From assembly GCF_028714655.1 (NCBI RefSeq), contig NZ_JAQTLY010000017.1, positions 1 to 33,891 of the forward strand: a DNA stretch of 33,891 bases, read 5' to 3'. The stretch comes from Sulfurimonas sp. (GTDB lineage: Bacteria; Campylobacterota; Campylobacteria; Campylobacterales; Sulfurimonadaceae). The notes under the pieces were generated by a model. The model ran no database searches, had not been told where the DNA came from, and saw only the letters and a program-made list of their open reading frames with translations. The position numbers and the translations under genes were made by a program. Of this stretch, positions 1 to 9,438 are shown piece after piece. Every line of letters starts with the position of its first letter. Position 1 is the stretch's first letter.

Positions 1-97
1 TTTAAAAACTTATTGTTAATTTATCTTTGATTGGAAAAATAGCTTGTAAGCTCTTAAAACTGGATGTTCTAGTTTTTATGATTGGCTGATTTCCTTA
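1..97 (+). promoter_or_regulatory. CRISPR leader (distal part outside window)
   Basis: These 97 AT-rich bases precede the first repeat and contain no gene. They are taken as the leader side because the repeats end in ATTGAAAC at this strand's 3' end, which in many type I and III systems becomes the 5' handle of the crRNA, and because the decayed repeat lies at the opposite end of the array. The leader may extend left of the window, where cas genes would be expected. No individual promoter box is assigned. Confidence 0.6.
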
Positions 98-3000
98 CTT
101 GAACCGACACATATGATGTATTGAAACAAATATTGAAGCAGAATATACACCAATAACGGATAGACTTGAACCGACACATATGATGTATTGAAACTTGGTT
201 GCTTCCATCTTTTATCCTTTTTTGTTTTACTTGAACCGACACATATGATGTATTGAAACTTTAACTTTAAAGGCGAGAAGTGAAATGGTAGCAGACTTGA
301 ACCGACACATATGATGTATTGAAACGACCAACGCAAAAGAAGCTGATTGACCAAACCTGCTTGAACCGACACATATGATGTATTGAAACGTGATTATACA
401 GATAGTGAAGGGGTGTTTGTAACTCTTGAACCGACACATATGATGTATTGAAACAACAAGCCTGCACGAAACTTGCAAATCTCGAGTATACTTGAACCGA
501 CACATATGATGTATTGAAACGAGGGTGGAACTGCTTTTAACACTGCAACTCCAACTTGAACCGACACATATGATGTATTGAAACATGGATATCGCCTCTT
601 CTTTATCGACATTTCCTATGCTTGAACCGACACATATGATGTATTGAAACAAGAGAGAAGTAAATATCTCTTTTTGATATGAAAAACTTGAACCGACACA
701 TATGATGTATTGAAACAATGCAATTCTTAAAAATTCTATGTGTGGGGAAACTTCTTGAACCGACACATATGATGTATTGAAACTAAAATTTCTCCACACC
801 GTCAGCACTCGTTAAAGATCTTGAACCGACACATATGATGTATTGAAACAGCATTTGCTGATTTTGATTTAGTTAGAGGCGAATCTTGAACCGACACATA
901 TGATGTATTGAAACATGGGACGCTTGACATCAATGTTCCTACACAGTTGACTTGAACCGACACATATGATGTATTGAAACTTGGGGGTTGCAGAGCCGTT
1001 TGAGGGTGCGCCTAAAGCTTGAACCGACACATATGATGTATTGAAACAACTGCAACAACAAAGGCAGGCGAAGCGGCACTCTCCTTGAACCGACACATAT
1101 GATGTATTGAAACAGGCGAACAGGGCTCCGGCTTCTTACATGGCGCAGGCTTGAACCGACACATATGATGTATTGAAACAAGATAAGAAAACAAACCCAT
1201 TGGCTAAATGTAAACCTTGAACCGACACATATGATGTATTGAAACTAAAATTATTCTAACAAATAACGGCTTTTATACCATCTTGAACCGACACATATGA
1301 TGTATTGAAACCATCTGTCAGGATTCGGTCTTGATACTTTTGAAAAACTTGAACCGACACATATGATGTATTGAAACTTACCACCATTAACGAGCAACAC
1401 AGTAACTTTGTCTTGAACCGACACATATGATGTATTGAAACTGTCGATAGCCGTCCTTGTATACTCTCCATCCGTTGTCTTGAACCGACACATATGATGT
1501 ATTGAAACCTCAAACCCGTAACCCTGCCGTTAGTATCTTTAACACTTGAACCGACACATATGATGTATTGAAACAATCCTCATCAATATAAATATTTATA
1601 CTGTTTTGCTTGAACCGACACATATGATGTATTGAAACTCAAATAGGAGATAGGAGATTGAACATTTGTTTCAACCTTGAACCGACACATATGATGTATT
1701 GAAACACTGCATAATAACTCTTACCGGAACCGGGACGACCCTTGAACCGACACATATGATGTATTGAAACTTTTTTACCGCCCACATTCATAAATATTTG
1801 AGTTGCTTGAACCGACACATATGATGTATTGAAACTCTAACAAGCCTCTATCTATCAAGATATTTTTAGCTTGAACCGACACATATGATGTATTGAAACA
1901 AGCTATTATATTTTAGATCTATAAAATAAGAATACTTGAACCGACACATATGATGTATTGAAACCCGTCAATATCAGGGTCAGTAGAATTAGGAATACCA
2001 TCTTGAACCGACACATATGATGTATTGAAACTGTGTCACTCCCGTATTTTTAAATTTATTAACTTACTTGAACCGACACATATGATGTATTGAAACACTT
2101 TCCTTGATGGCGAATATCAAGTTTTAAGTTTTCTTGAACCGACACATATGATGTATTGAAACAATCAACTTTAAACAAAGGCTTTCTATCCTCAATACCC
2201 TTGAACCGACACATATGATGTATTGAAACTAATAGAATCTATACATACAGAAAAGTATATGATTTCTTGAACCGACACATATGATGTATTGAAACAAGAT
2301 TGCGGTATAGAGTATCGAAAACTATACAGCCTTGAACCGACACATATGATGTATTGAAACAATGTTCAAGGTTACATCTACTCCCACTACTTTCGCTTGA
2401 ACCGACACATATGATGTATTGAAACCAAATTTAACAACGATTTAGAGGGATTTAATAACCTTCTTGAACCGACACATATGATGTATTGAAACCTCGCAAA
2501 AGCTTGCATCTGAAAAACAGCAGCGTCTTGAACCGACACATATGATGTATTGAAACTAAACTCAACATTTGCAGAGTTTTTAAAATAGCTTCTTGAACCG
2601 ACACATATGATGTATTGAAACTAGAGAGAGTGCAAGAGGGATGTGGGAGCGCAAATGCTTGAACCGACACATATGATGTATTGAAACGGCGTTACCACCT
2701 CTCTAACATTCAAAAACTCAGCCTTGAACCGACACATATGATGTATTGAAACTCATTTGCCAAAACATCTTTAAGTACATCAAATAGCCTTGAACCGACA
2801 CATATGATGTATTGAAACGTATGTTATTAAGGGTGTTTCCGTTATAGACTCTCTTGAACCGACACATATGATGTATTGAAACTACGGTGCTCTCTCTTTG
2901 CCTGCTTTACATCTACTTCACTTGAACCGACACATATGATGTATTGAAACCATTACAGTTTTTGTGGAAATGGTTTATTGTGCCGCTTGAACTGACACAT

Positions 3001-4983
3001 ATGATGTATTGAAACCATAAGCAAAGAGGGGGATGTTGTTGTGTTGACTGACTTGAACCGACACATATGATGTATTGAAACGTTGATGAGGCTCTTGTTT
3101 TGGCTCGTCATATGGGCCTTGAACCGACACATATGATGTATTGAAACAAAGAAGAAGCAACATATAATAGATTTGCAGTTCTTCTTGAACCGACACATAT
3201 GATGTATTGAAACTGGGTAAAATCGCATATTTTACCTAATGACACTTACTTGAACCGACACATATGATGTATTGAAACGAGAGCTTATTGGCGATATAAA
3301 TCTATATAAAATCTTGAACCGACACATATGATGTATTGAAACACGCTGGAGAGGTCTAGCACAACCATAGGTTTAGTCCTTGAACCGACACATATGATGT
3401 ATTGAAACTGGAATATGCCGACCAGTGTCATTTGGCAACTAGCTTGAACCGACACATATGATGTATTGAAACTCGTATGCATTAGAGGCGATAAATCTCT
3501 CTCTGACTTGAACCGACACATATGATGTATTGAAACGTTGAATACTGAAGATAAGATAGATGAAAAAACGCTCTTGAACCGACACATATGATGTATTGAA
3601 ACTTATAATGCTGTTATAATAAAGAGGGTGTCGACCGCCTTGAACCGACACATATGATGTATTGAAACATGCCATACTGATGGTCTTTCCCTAATTCCAA
3701 AGTACTTGAACCGACACATATGATGTATTGAAACGAATGTTTCATGCCAGTAATGAACAAAGCGATATTTCTTGAACCGACACATATGATGTATTGAAAC
3801 CTCACAAAGATTATTAAATCACAATCTTTGCAATGGCTTGAACCGACACATATGATGTATTGAAACTTTGATGGAACTTGTTTTATCTCGACATCTTTAT
3901 GCTCTTGAACCGACACATATGATGTATTGAAACGAATCAGACACCTTTACACCTTTTAGACGAGCGGAACTTGAACCGACACATATGATGTATTGAAACT
4001 AGTCTGAAAAATCAACACCGTCATAAGTGCCAACACTTGAACCGACACATATGATGTATTGAAACGTAAATGAATCTTTCTCGCCAGTACCATATTTAGT
4101 CTTGAACCGACACATATGATGTATTGAAACTGTTGATAACTTAAGCACATCTCCTGCTAACACTGAACTTGAACCGACACATATGATGTATTGAAACTCA
4201 TACTCGGCAATTGTTACTTTACCGCTGGTGATACTTGAACCGACACATATGATGTATTGAAACGCAGTTTGATTTATGTAGAATTTAGAAAGTAAGTAAC
4301 TTGAACCGACACATATGATGTATTGAAACTTTAAAGCTTCTTGTAAATTATCATATCCACTATCTTGAACCGACACATATGATGTATTGAAACATTGCAA
4401 TTAATAGACATAGCAGCATTTTGTAAACCTTGAACCGACACATATGATGTATTGAAACTCGGAAAAATGAGCGATTTAACAGGAAGAACAGCGTCTTGAA
4501 CCGACACATATGATGTATTGAAACCTCTCAACTGTAACTTCTATTTTTGGAATATTTTCCTTGAACCGACACATATGATGTATTGAAACGGGTTTGAAGC
4601 ACTTCCCCAGCCTCTGCTAAGTTGCCTTGAACCGACACATATGATGTATTGAAACCTTTTAAAAGGCGTGTTTGACTTACTCCGAGAGATCTTGAACCGA
4701 CACATATGATGTATTGAAACTACCTTTAGCACTTGCAATCGGAGCGAAAATCATAGCTTGAACCGACACATATGATGTATTGAAACAGAGGCTACAGCAA
4801 GATGAGGGATACGGACTTAATACTTGAACCGACACATATGATGTATTGAAACCTATATATATTCTCTACTATACTAACCTCTCCTATCCTTGAACCGACA
4901 CATATGATGTATTGAAACTGCAACAAGAACAGCCAACACGGCACCGCCGGCAATCTTGAACCGACACATATGATGTATTAAAC
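98..4983 (+). CRISPR. CRISPR array, 75 repeats and 74 spacers
   Basis: A 30-bp repeat beginning CTTGAACCGACAC and ending GATGTATTGAAAC recurs every 64-68 bp, leaving unique spacers of 34-38 bp. Starts were counted individually from 98, 165, 230 through to 4955. The repeats look identical except for the one at 2986, which reads GAACTGAC instead of GAACCGAC, and the last one (4955-4983), which lacks one G and is 29 bp. The terminal decay and the ATTGAAAC 3' end both indicate transcription left to right, with the newest spacers at the left. The repeat has little internal symmetry. No cas gene is present, so subtype cannot be set; repeat ending and spacer length fit I-A, I-B or III families. All three minus-strand frames of the repeat are open, which creates spurious reading frames across the array that are not genes. 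Confidence 0.98.
2986..3015 (+). repeat. Variant CRISPR repeat within the array
   Basis: This internal repeat carries a single C-to-T change (GAACTGAC for GAACCGAC) about 60 percent of the way along the array, while the units on both sides are consensus. Because new repeats are copied from the leader-proximal unit, one isolated variant is best explained as a later point mutation. Confidence 0.9.
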
Positions 4984-5048
4984 TTAAGCCGCTTTTACCA
5001 CCAAGAGCAAAAGGAATCTTTTTAGCCTTGGTTTAAAAAATAAAAAAG

Positions 5049-7016
5049 TTAGAATTTAAAAGTAAGGTTTGTATATACATATCTTCCCGGTTCGTTAAGA
5101 AGCATTGTGTTGGCTCCTGCGCTTAGAAGGATTAAATCCGCATAAGTGTTTGATGCTGCATAAGTTTTATCAAACAGGTTGTTTACACCAAGCGCAAAGT
5201 CAAAGTTTTTACTTACTTCATGTTTTACTTTCATATTTAAAATCGCCCATGAGTCTAGTTTTTGCTCTCCGCTGTTTGAATCGTAATCGTTCCATTTAGC
5301 CGATGCCTGTGCTTCTACCGTAGCGGTTGAGTTATGCATGTACTCATAGTTAAGAGCCAAGCGACCTCTTAGAGGTGCAATATCCGCCAAATCTTTATCG
5401 ACTCCTGCGGCAACATTATCTTTTTTACCTACTTTGTATGATGTTCCCATATCAACAGTGATTTTATCTGTTGCATAAACGGATGCGCTTAACTCTGCTC
5501 CATAAACCGTTGCGTCGATGTTGTTAAATGTATTGGCAGCTTTATTGTAGTATATGTAATCATCTAACATTGAGTAGAAAGTTTTTACTTTAAACTTCAT
5601 AAGATTGTTGTTTATCTCATATCCTAAATCTACTTCTTTGTTTGTTACTTGATCCAAATTTTGATTTCCTGCTTGAGGGTTGATAATGTATAACTCTCTC
5701 GCATCCGGCACGCGGCTGGCTTTACCGAAACCTAGAAAAATCTTGTTCTCTTTGTTTAAGTTGTATGTAGTTAAGATATTTGCATTTAATGCATTATAAT
5801 CTCTTGATCTTTTTGTTATATCATCGGGCGTAATTTCCGTACTATCAAATCTCGCACCTGCTTCAACATCAAAGTTGCCGAATGATTTTTGAGCTTTTGT
5901 AAAAACTGCTCTATTTTCAGTTTCGGTATGGGTAAGGCTGACGGTAGACGGAGCTTGCACAAATGTTGTTGCATTCGTCATATATTTTTCGCCTTCCCAT
6001 GTTCTTTTGCTTCCGTCAAGACCTACTAAGAGCTTATACCCAACAAGATCAAAACTGTTTTTAAGTTTTGCGCCCTGCATAGTTGTTTTTAGATGATTAG
6101 TTGAAAAATTTGTTGCACCGTTGTTTCTATATCTCGTGTCCATAGGGTGGTCAACATCCGAGTAGTAATACTGCATATTGATATTTTTGTATATATCGCT
6201 TATATCTTTTATATCATACTCAACACTGTAGATATTTGAGTTGTCATACGCAGCATCCATTTGAGAACTTGCATATAGCACATCGTCACTTTTGTTTTTT
6301 GTAACGCTTAGACGAAGTTCTTGATTGTCCGCAGTAGTGATGAATGCTTTAGCCATAATACTATTTTTCTCATAAGCGTTCATATTTTCATATTGGGTTT
6401 GATATCGGTTAGCCAGAGGAGCTTTTAGTTTTGTCTGTTCTGCCAATGTATGTCCGTCTCCGTCTTTGTACTGATCGCTGGTTTCGCTAGAACCGCTTAC
6501 CAATACTCTGACCGTATCGTTTCCGCCGCTAAGTGTTGCACCGATTTTTGTGTAGTTCCAGCTGCCCACGCCAAAAGTCAATTCACCGCTTAAATCTTTT
6601 GTAGGTTTTTTTGTAGTGATTTTAAGTCCGCCGCTCATAGTCCCGAAAGTCTCAACATCGTAAGGTCCTTCGATTACCTTTACTTCATCAATCTGACTTG
6701 CCAAGATATGAGAAACGGGAGGATCCATTCTGTTTACACATGCGCCGCAAACTTTTGTCCCGTCAACTTCAACGGAGATATTGTCTCTTTTTTGACCTCT
6801 TATGTAGATATCGTTTGCAATTCCGCTGCGGCGGTTCATATCGATGCTTGGCACGCTTGAGCTAAGTGCTTGTGCCAAATCGGCAGATACTTGAGCATTT
6901 TGGCTCACTTCGGTAACAAGAGTAGATTCAACGCTTACTTCGGGTAGTTTAACCTCGCTTGCACTTAAAACTGCAACCGTGACTAACGATAACGGAATGA
7001 TTTTTTTATATATCAT
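5049..7016 (-). CDS. TonB-dependent outer-membrane receptor, OprC/NosA-like (copper)
   Basis: A 655-residue TonB-dependent receptor. Residues 1-20 form a signal peptide (a lysine pair, then a hydrophobic stretch ending LSAS), followed by a TonB-box-like LPEVSVE segment, a plug domain at about 40-140 (IYIRGQ, VIEGPYDVETFGTMSGGLKI) and a beta-barrel ending in LTFKF with terminal phenylalanine. The plug has CGACVNRMDPP, giving C93-x3-M97, and the barrel has DHPMD, giving H290-x-M292. These match the CxxxM-HxM copper site described for Pseudomonas OprC, so copper import is the likely role, for example for nitrous oxide reductase or cytochrome oxidase. It is somewhat shorter than OprC (about 720). 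AAGGA lies 7 bases upstream of the ATG. Possible regulatory boxes lie upstream. Receptor class is certain; the metal is inferred from the motifs. Confidence 0.9.
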   Translation of the reverse strand: MIYKKIIPLSLVTVAVLSASEVKLPEVSVESTLVTEVSQNAQVSADLAQALSSSVPSIDMNRRSGIANDIYIRGQKRDNISVEVDGTKVCGACVNRMDPPVSHILASQIDEVKVIEGPYDVETFGTMSGGLKITTKKPTKDLSGELTFGVGSWNYTKIGATLSGGNDTVRVLVSGSSETSDQYKDGDGHTLAEQTKLKAPLANRYQTQYENMNAYEKNSIMAKAFITTADNQELRLSVTKNKSDDVLYASSQMDAAYDNSNIYSVEYDIKDISDIYKNINMQYYYSDVDHPMDTRYRNNGATNFSTNHLKTTMQGAKLKNSFDLVGYKLLVGLDGSKRTWEGEKYMTNATTFVQAPSTVSLTHTETENRAVFTKAQKSFGNFDVEAGARFDSTEITPDDITKRSRDYNALNANILTTYNLNKENKIFLGFGKASRVPDARELYIINPQAGNQNLDQVTNKEVDLGYEINNNLMKFKVKTFYSMLDDYIYYNKAANTFNNIDATVYGAELSASVYATDKITVDMGTSYKVGKKDNVAAGVDKDLADIAPLRGRLALNYEYMHNSTATVEAQASAKWNDYDSNSGEQKLDSWAILNMKVKHEVSKNFDFALGVNNLFDKTYAASNTYADLILLSAGANTMLLNEPGRYVYTNLTFKF

Positions 7017-7046
7017 ATAATAATCCTTAATTTTTAAAATAAGTTG

Positions 7047-7077
7047 ATTATATTAAGCTAGTGTTACAAAAGTGTTA
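7047..7077 (-). promoter_or_regulatory. Promoter and tandem direct repeat upstream of the TonB receptor
   Basis: On the minus strand a TATAAT box occupies 7047-7052, 31 bases before the receptor start. Just upstream, AGTGTTA (plus-strand reading) occurs at 7060-7066 and 7071-7077, an exact 7-bp direct repeat with an 11-bp period. It covers the expected -35 position, where no good TTGACA match exists. Tandem repeats one helical turn apart are typical of OmpR/PhoB-type activator sites, so an activated promoter is plausible but unproven. Confidence 0.45.
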
Positions 7078-7120
7078 AGTCTATTTTTGAATGAGCGAAA
7101 TAATATGATAAAATTCCGTC

Positions 7121-7249
7121 ATGAGTAAAATAGAAAAGATAAAAAGAGTAATTTTAATAGTTTTAGGTTTAAGCCTCTCGGCTTATTTGATGTATAGCGG
7201 TTTTGAGATTTTAAGCCAAGAAGAGAAAAGGGCAGTAGAAGCGAAATAA
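7121..7249 (+). CDS. Small single-span membrane protein, 42 aa
   Basis: A short open frame encodes 42 residues: a basic N-terminus (MSKIEKIKR), one hydrophobic segment at about 10-25 and a charged tail ending EEKRAVEAK. This is a convincing small inner-membrane protein with N-in topology by the positive-inside rule. There is no clear Shine-Dalgarno sequence; an AT-rich TATGATAAAAT lies just upstream. It ends one base before the stop of the convergent ATPase gene and is divergent from the TonB receptor, so it may accompany the receptor. No family is recognised. Confidence 0.45.
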   Translation: MSKIEKIKRVILIVLGLSLSAYLMYSGFEILSQEEKRAVEAK

Positions 7250-7250
7250 G

Positions 7251-8336
7251 CTATAAATTCTCTACCCAAAGTTCTAGGCTTCTATCGGGTATAAAGTATT
7301 TATCACCCTCTTTGTCAATAAACTCTTTTTTAAATAGAGCATCGATAGCTGACTGAAGCGTCTGCTTTTTTATATTGTATTCGTTTAAAATGGATGCAGC
7401 AAAAAAACCTCGTTTATATTTACCTACTATCTTTAGAGCGATTTTTTGATTATTGCCCAGCGTGTCAAAGATGATTTTATAGCTTGAATCTTTTGAGTTA
7501 AGTATCTCATTTATGGCTTCATCAATAAGCTCTTTGGACACTTTTTTCTCTCTGTTTATGTAAAGTAGGTGCAAGATATTTTGAACCATTTTTGTCTCGC
7601 CGTCACTTTTTTCATAGATATATGCAACCATGCCGACATCTAAATCTAAAAATTTTTTTGCATATTCATATATAGCATCTACTTTTAAAGGTTGGAGTTC
7701 ATAGTGTGTTGCAAGTTCATATAGCGGTGCTTTGTACTCAAAAAGTGAGGTTAACATATGCCTTTTTGAACCTAAAAAAATATATGAAATATTTTCTCTG
7801 CTTTGAATATATTTTCTAAGTAATGCATCTAGTTTTACATCTGTGATATTTGCGATTTGCTGAAATTCATCTATAGCTAAAACTATCTGTTTGCTTTTGC
7901 TAAGCGTGGCAATGGAGTCAAAAAAATCATCCATCATATCTTCAAAACTAAGCGTTGCAACTATCGGTTTTATAGAATACTCCAGTGTAACCGGGTCTAT
8001 GGATGGTTCGATGCGTACTCTTTTAAAGAGTGCGGTAAGATTTTTAATGGCTGTTTTTATATCTGATTTATGCGAATTTGAAAATGCCTTAAGGAGCGAA
8101 TGCGCAAAATGTTCTTTTGAAGTTATGTCAAATATATCTACATAGATACATAAATAATCCTCTTTGTGCTGCTCGAAAAAGTAGTTTATAAGTGAGCTTT
8201 TTCCCATTCTTCTTTTTGAATGAATAAGAAGATTGTTGGAGTATTTTACGATGTTTGAGAGCTTTTCAAGCTCCTCTTCTCTTCCAAAAAACTCTTCTAA
8301 AGTGCTGAGTCTGTCATATGGAAATGGTGAATGCAT
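7251..8336 (-). CDS. Archaeal-type AAA/STAND ATPase with C-terminal winged helix
   Basis: A 361-residue ATPase of the ATPase_2 (PF01637) type. It opens with the family's FFGREEELEKL entry motif (about 16-26), then a Walker A RRMGKSS at about 42-48, Walker B IVLAIDEFQ at 151-159, and SYIFLGSKRHML near 184-195 as the sensor-like strand. The C-terminal 80 residues look like a winged helix (alternating helices, ending DKYFIPDRSLELWVENL). Such proteins are found in mobile elements and as stand-alone genes; their substrates are mostly unknown. AAGGA precedes the ATG by 7 bases. The promoter is flanked by two identical-architecture palindromes, which the winged helix of this protein might bind. It is monocistronic between convergent and co-directional neighbours. 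Confidence 0.8.
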   Translation of the reverse strand: MHSPFPYDRLSTLEEFFGREEELEKLSNIVKYSNNLLIHSKRRMGKSSLINYFFEQHKEDYLCIYVDIFDITSKEHFAHSLLKAFSNSHKSDIKTAIKNLTALFKRVRIEPSIDPVTLEYSIKPIVATLSFEDMMDDFFDSIATLSKSKQIVLAIDEFQQIANITDVKLDALLRKYIQSRENISYIFLGSKRHMLTSLFEYKAPLYELATHYELQPLKVDAIYEYAKKFLDLDVGMVAYIYEKSDGETKMVQNILHLLYINREKKVSKELIDEAINEILNSKDSSYKIIFDTLGNNQKIALKIVGKYKRGFFAASILNEYNIKKQTLQSAIDALFKKEFIDKEGDKYFIPDRSLELWVENL

Positions 8337-8348
8337 AAAACATTCCTT

Positions 8349-8368
8349 AGTATTTATATTTAGATACT
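8349..8368. promoter_or_regulatory. Operator-like palindrome 1, AGTAT-N10-ATACT
   Basis: AGTAT at 8349-8353 and ATACT at 8364-8368 are separated by exactly 10 bases; flanking TT and AA lengthen the symmetry to 7-bp arms (8347-8370). The site covers the predicted transcription start of the ATPase gene, just downstream of its -10 box. Confidence 0.5.
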
Positions 8369-8371
8369 AAA

Positions 8372-8401
8372 AGTATAGTGTAAACTGTTTGCTAAAGTCA
8401 A
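8372..8401 (-). promoter_or_regulatory. Sigma-70-type promoter of the ATPase gene
   Basis: On the minus strand TTGACT (8396-8401) and TATACT (8372-8377) are separated by 18 bases. The predicted start is about 8365, giving a leader of about 29 bases with an AAGGA ribosome binding site. A recognisable -35 box is unusual among the promoters of this window. Confidence 0.6.
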
Positions 8402-8408
8402 GACTAAA

Positions 8409-8428
8409 AGTATTTAAAACAAGATACT
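8409..8428. promoter_or_regulatory. Operator-like palindrome 2, AGTAT-N10-ATACT
   Basis: AGTAT at 8409-8413 and ATACT at 8424-8428 repeat the arms and the 10-base gap of the site at 8349-8368, exactly 60 bp away. It lies upstream of the -35 box and just past the stop of the agmatine deiminase gene. The two sites bracket the promoter, as in repression by looping or by two dimers. Confidence 0.5.
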
Positions 8429-8432
8429 AATT

Positions 8433-9428
8433 TTAAATAAGCCCCACTTCTTTAGCAAAGTTCATAGTGACGCAGTGAAGTGAGCCGTGCTGTTTGATTA
8501 GTGCAAAGCAGTTGATGCCCACGATATCTTTGTCGGGGAAAGTTTCTTTAAAAATTTCTAACGCCTCTTCGTCTTGTTTGACGCCATAAGTAGGAACTAA
8601 AACCGCATCGTTTACAAATAAAAAGTTGGCATAAGTAGCAGGCAGTCTCTCATCATCAAAGTAGCAAGCATCGCTCATCGGAAGTGCTATAAGTCTAAAG
8701 CCGTACTCTTTTGAAAAAGCTTTTAACTCATCTTCCATAAGTTTTAACTCTTTGTAGTGTTCATCGTTTTCATCTTCACATTTGACATACATTATGCTTC
8801 TCTCATCGATAAATCTAGCCAGAGTATCTACATGCGAGTCCGTATCGTCTCCTGCTAGATAACCGTGATTTAGATATAAAATCCTGCTCATACCAAACTC
8901 GTCTTGAAGTTTTTGTGTCATCTCTTCTTTGCTTAGATTTGCATTTCTATTTTTATTTAACATACACTCCGAAGTCGTAAGAATGGTGTCGACTCCGTTG
9001 CTCTCAACCGCACCGCCCTCTAAAATCAGTTCCACTTTGACGACCTCTTTATCGTAACAGTTTTTTATCGTACCGCTCATTGCATTGTCTTTTGAAGCTT
9101 CAAACTTGCCGCCCCAGCCAGTGAATGTAAAATCAAGAAGTTTGATGTTTTTATCATCTTTAACGCATAAAACCGAACAATCTCTTGCCCAAGTATCGTT
9201 TGTCTCATACTCGACAAAGCAGAGATTTTCATTTTTTTCAAATCTGCTCTTTACGCTCTCTACATCATCGCAAACAACCAGACATTTTTGGTATTTGATA
9301 ATTGCATTGATGATATTTACAAATGTCTCTTGCGCCTCGCTTAAGTAATCAATCCAGTCGCTTTTTGCGTGCGGAAATATAATTTGCGTAAAACTCTGTT
9401 CTTCAAACTCGGCAATGAACCTTTTCAT
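8433..9428 (-). CDS. aguA: Agmatine deiminase / peptidyl-arginine deiminase family
   Basis: A 331-residue member of the PAD_porph (PF04371) guanidine-modifying family. The family's residues appear in order: WARD at 80-83, the EGGA segment at 137-140, GDDTDSHVDTLARF with the catalytic histidine near 199, and the catalytic cysteine in GSLHCVTMN at 319. Agmatine deiminase hydrolyses agmatine to N-carbamoylputrescine and ammonia in the cytoplasm, a step of putrescine and spermidine synthesis used by Campylobacterota. A peptidyl-arginine deiminase activity cannot be excluded, but there is no signal peptide, which favours agmatine. An AAGGA lies 11 bases before the ATG, within the 15-bp gap to the divergent alanine racemase and touching that gene's start. 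Confidence 0.85.
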   Translation of the reverse strand: MKRFIAEFEEQSFTQIIFPHAKSDWIDYLSEAQETFVNIINAIIKYQKCLVVCDDVESVKSRFEKNENLCFVEYETNDTWARDCSVLCVKDDKNIKLLDFTFTGWGGKFEASKDNAMSGTIKNCYDKEVVKVELILEGGAVESNGVDTILTTSECMLNKNRNANLSKEEMTQKLQDEFGMSRILYLNHGYLAGDDTDSHVDTLARFIDERSIMYVKCEDENDEHYKELKLMEDELKAFSKEYGFRLIALPMSDACYFDDERLPATYANFLFVNDAVLVPTYGVKQDEEALEIFKETFPDKDIVGINCFALIKQHGSLHCVTMNFAKEVGLI

Positions 9429-9432
9429 TTGG

Positions 9433-9438
9433 TATAAT
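9433..9438 (+). promoter_or_regulatory. TATAAT box 5 bases before alr (leaderless candidate)
   Basis: A perfect TATAAT ends at 9438 and the alr ATG begins at 9444. Transcription normally starts 6-8 bases past the box, at or next to the A of this ATG. An in-frame TAA at 9435-9437 rules out an upstream start, and no Shine-Dalgarno sequence is visible on this strand. A leaderless mRNA is therefore likely if this box is used. Confidence 0.5.

Noticed and set aside
3805..3830. Eight-bp inverted repeat CAAAGATT/AATCTTTG inside one spacer
   Set aside because: One of 74 spacers having such symmetry is expected by chance or reflects the target's own terminator; no array function is implied.
76..4738. 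Long open frames on the minus strand across the CRISPR array, with repeated peptides such as FQYIICVGSS and VSIHHMCRFK
   Set aside because: The repeat has no stop in any minus-strand frame and a stop in each plus-strand frame, so these frames follow from the repeat itself and are not genes.
98..4983. Assigning the array to type III because some spacers are antisense to coding frames
   Set aside because: Other spacers read as coding in the forward direction, so no consistent antisense bias exists and subtype is left open.
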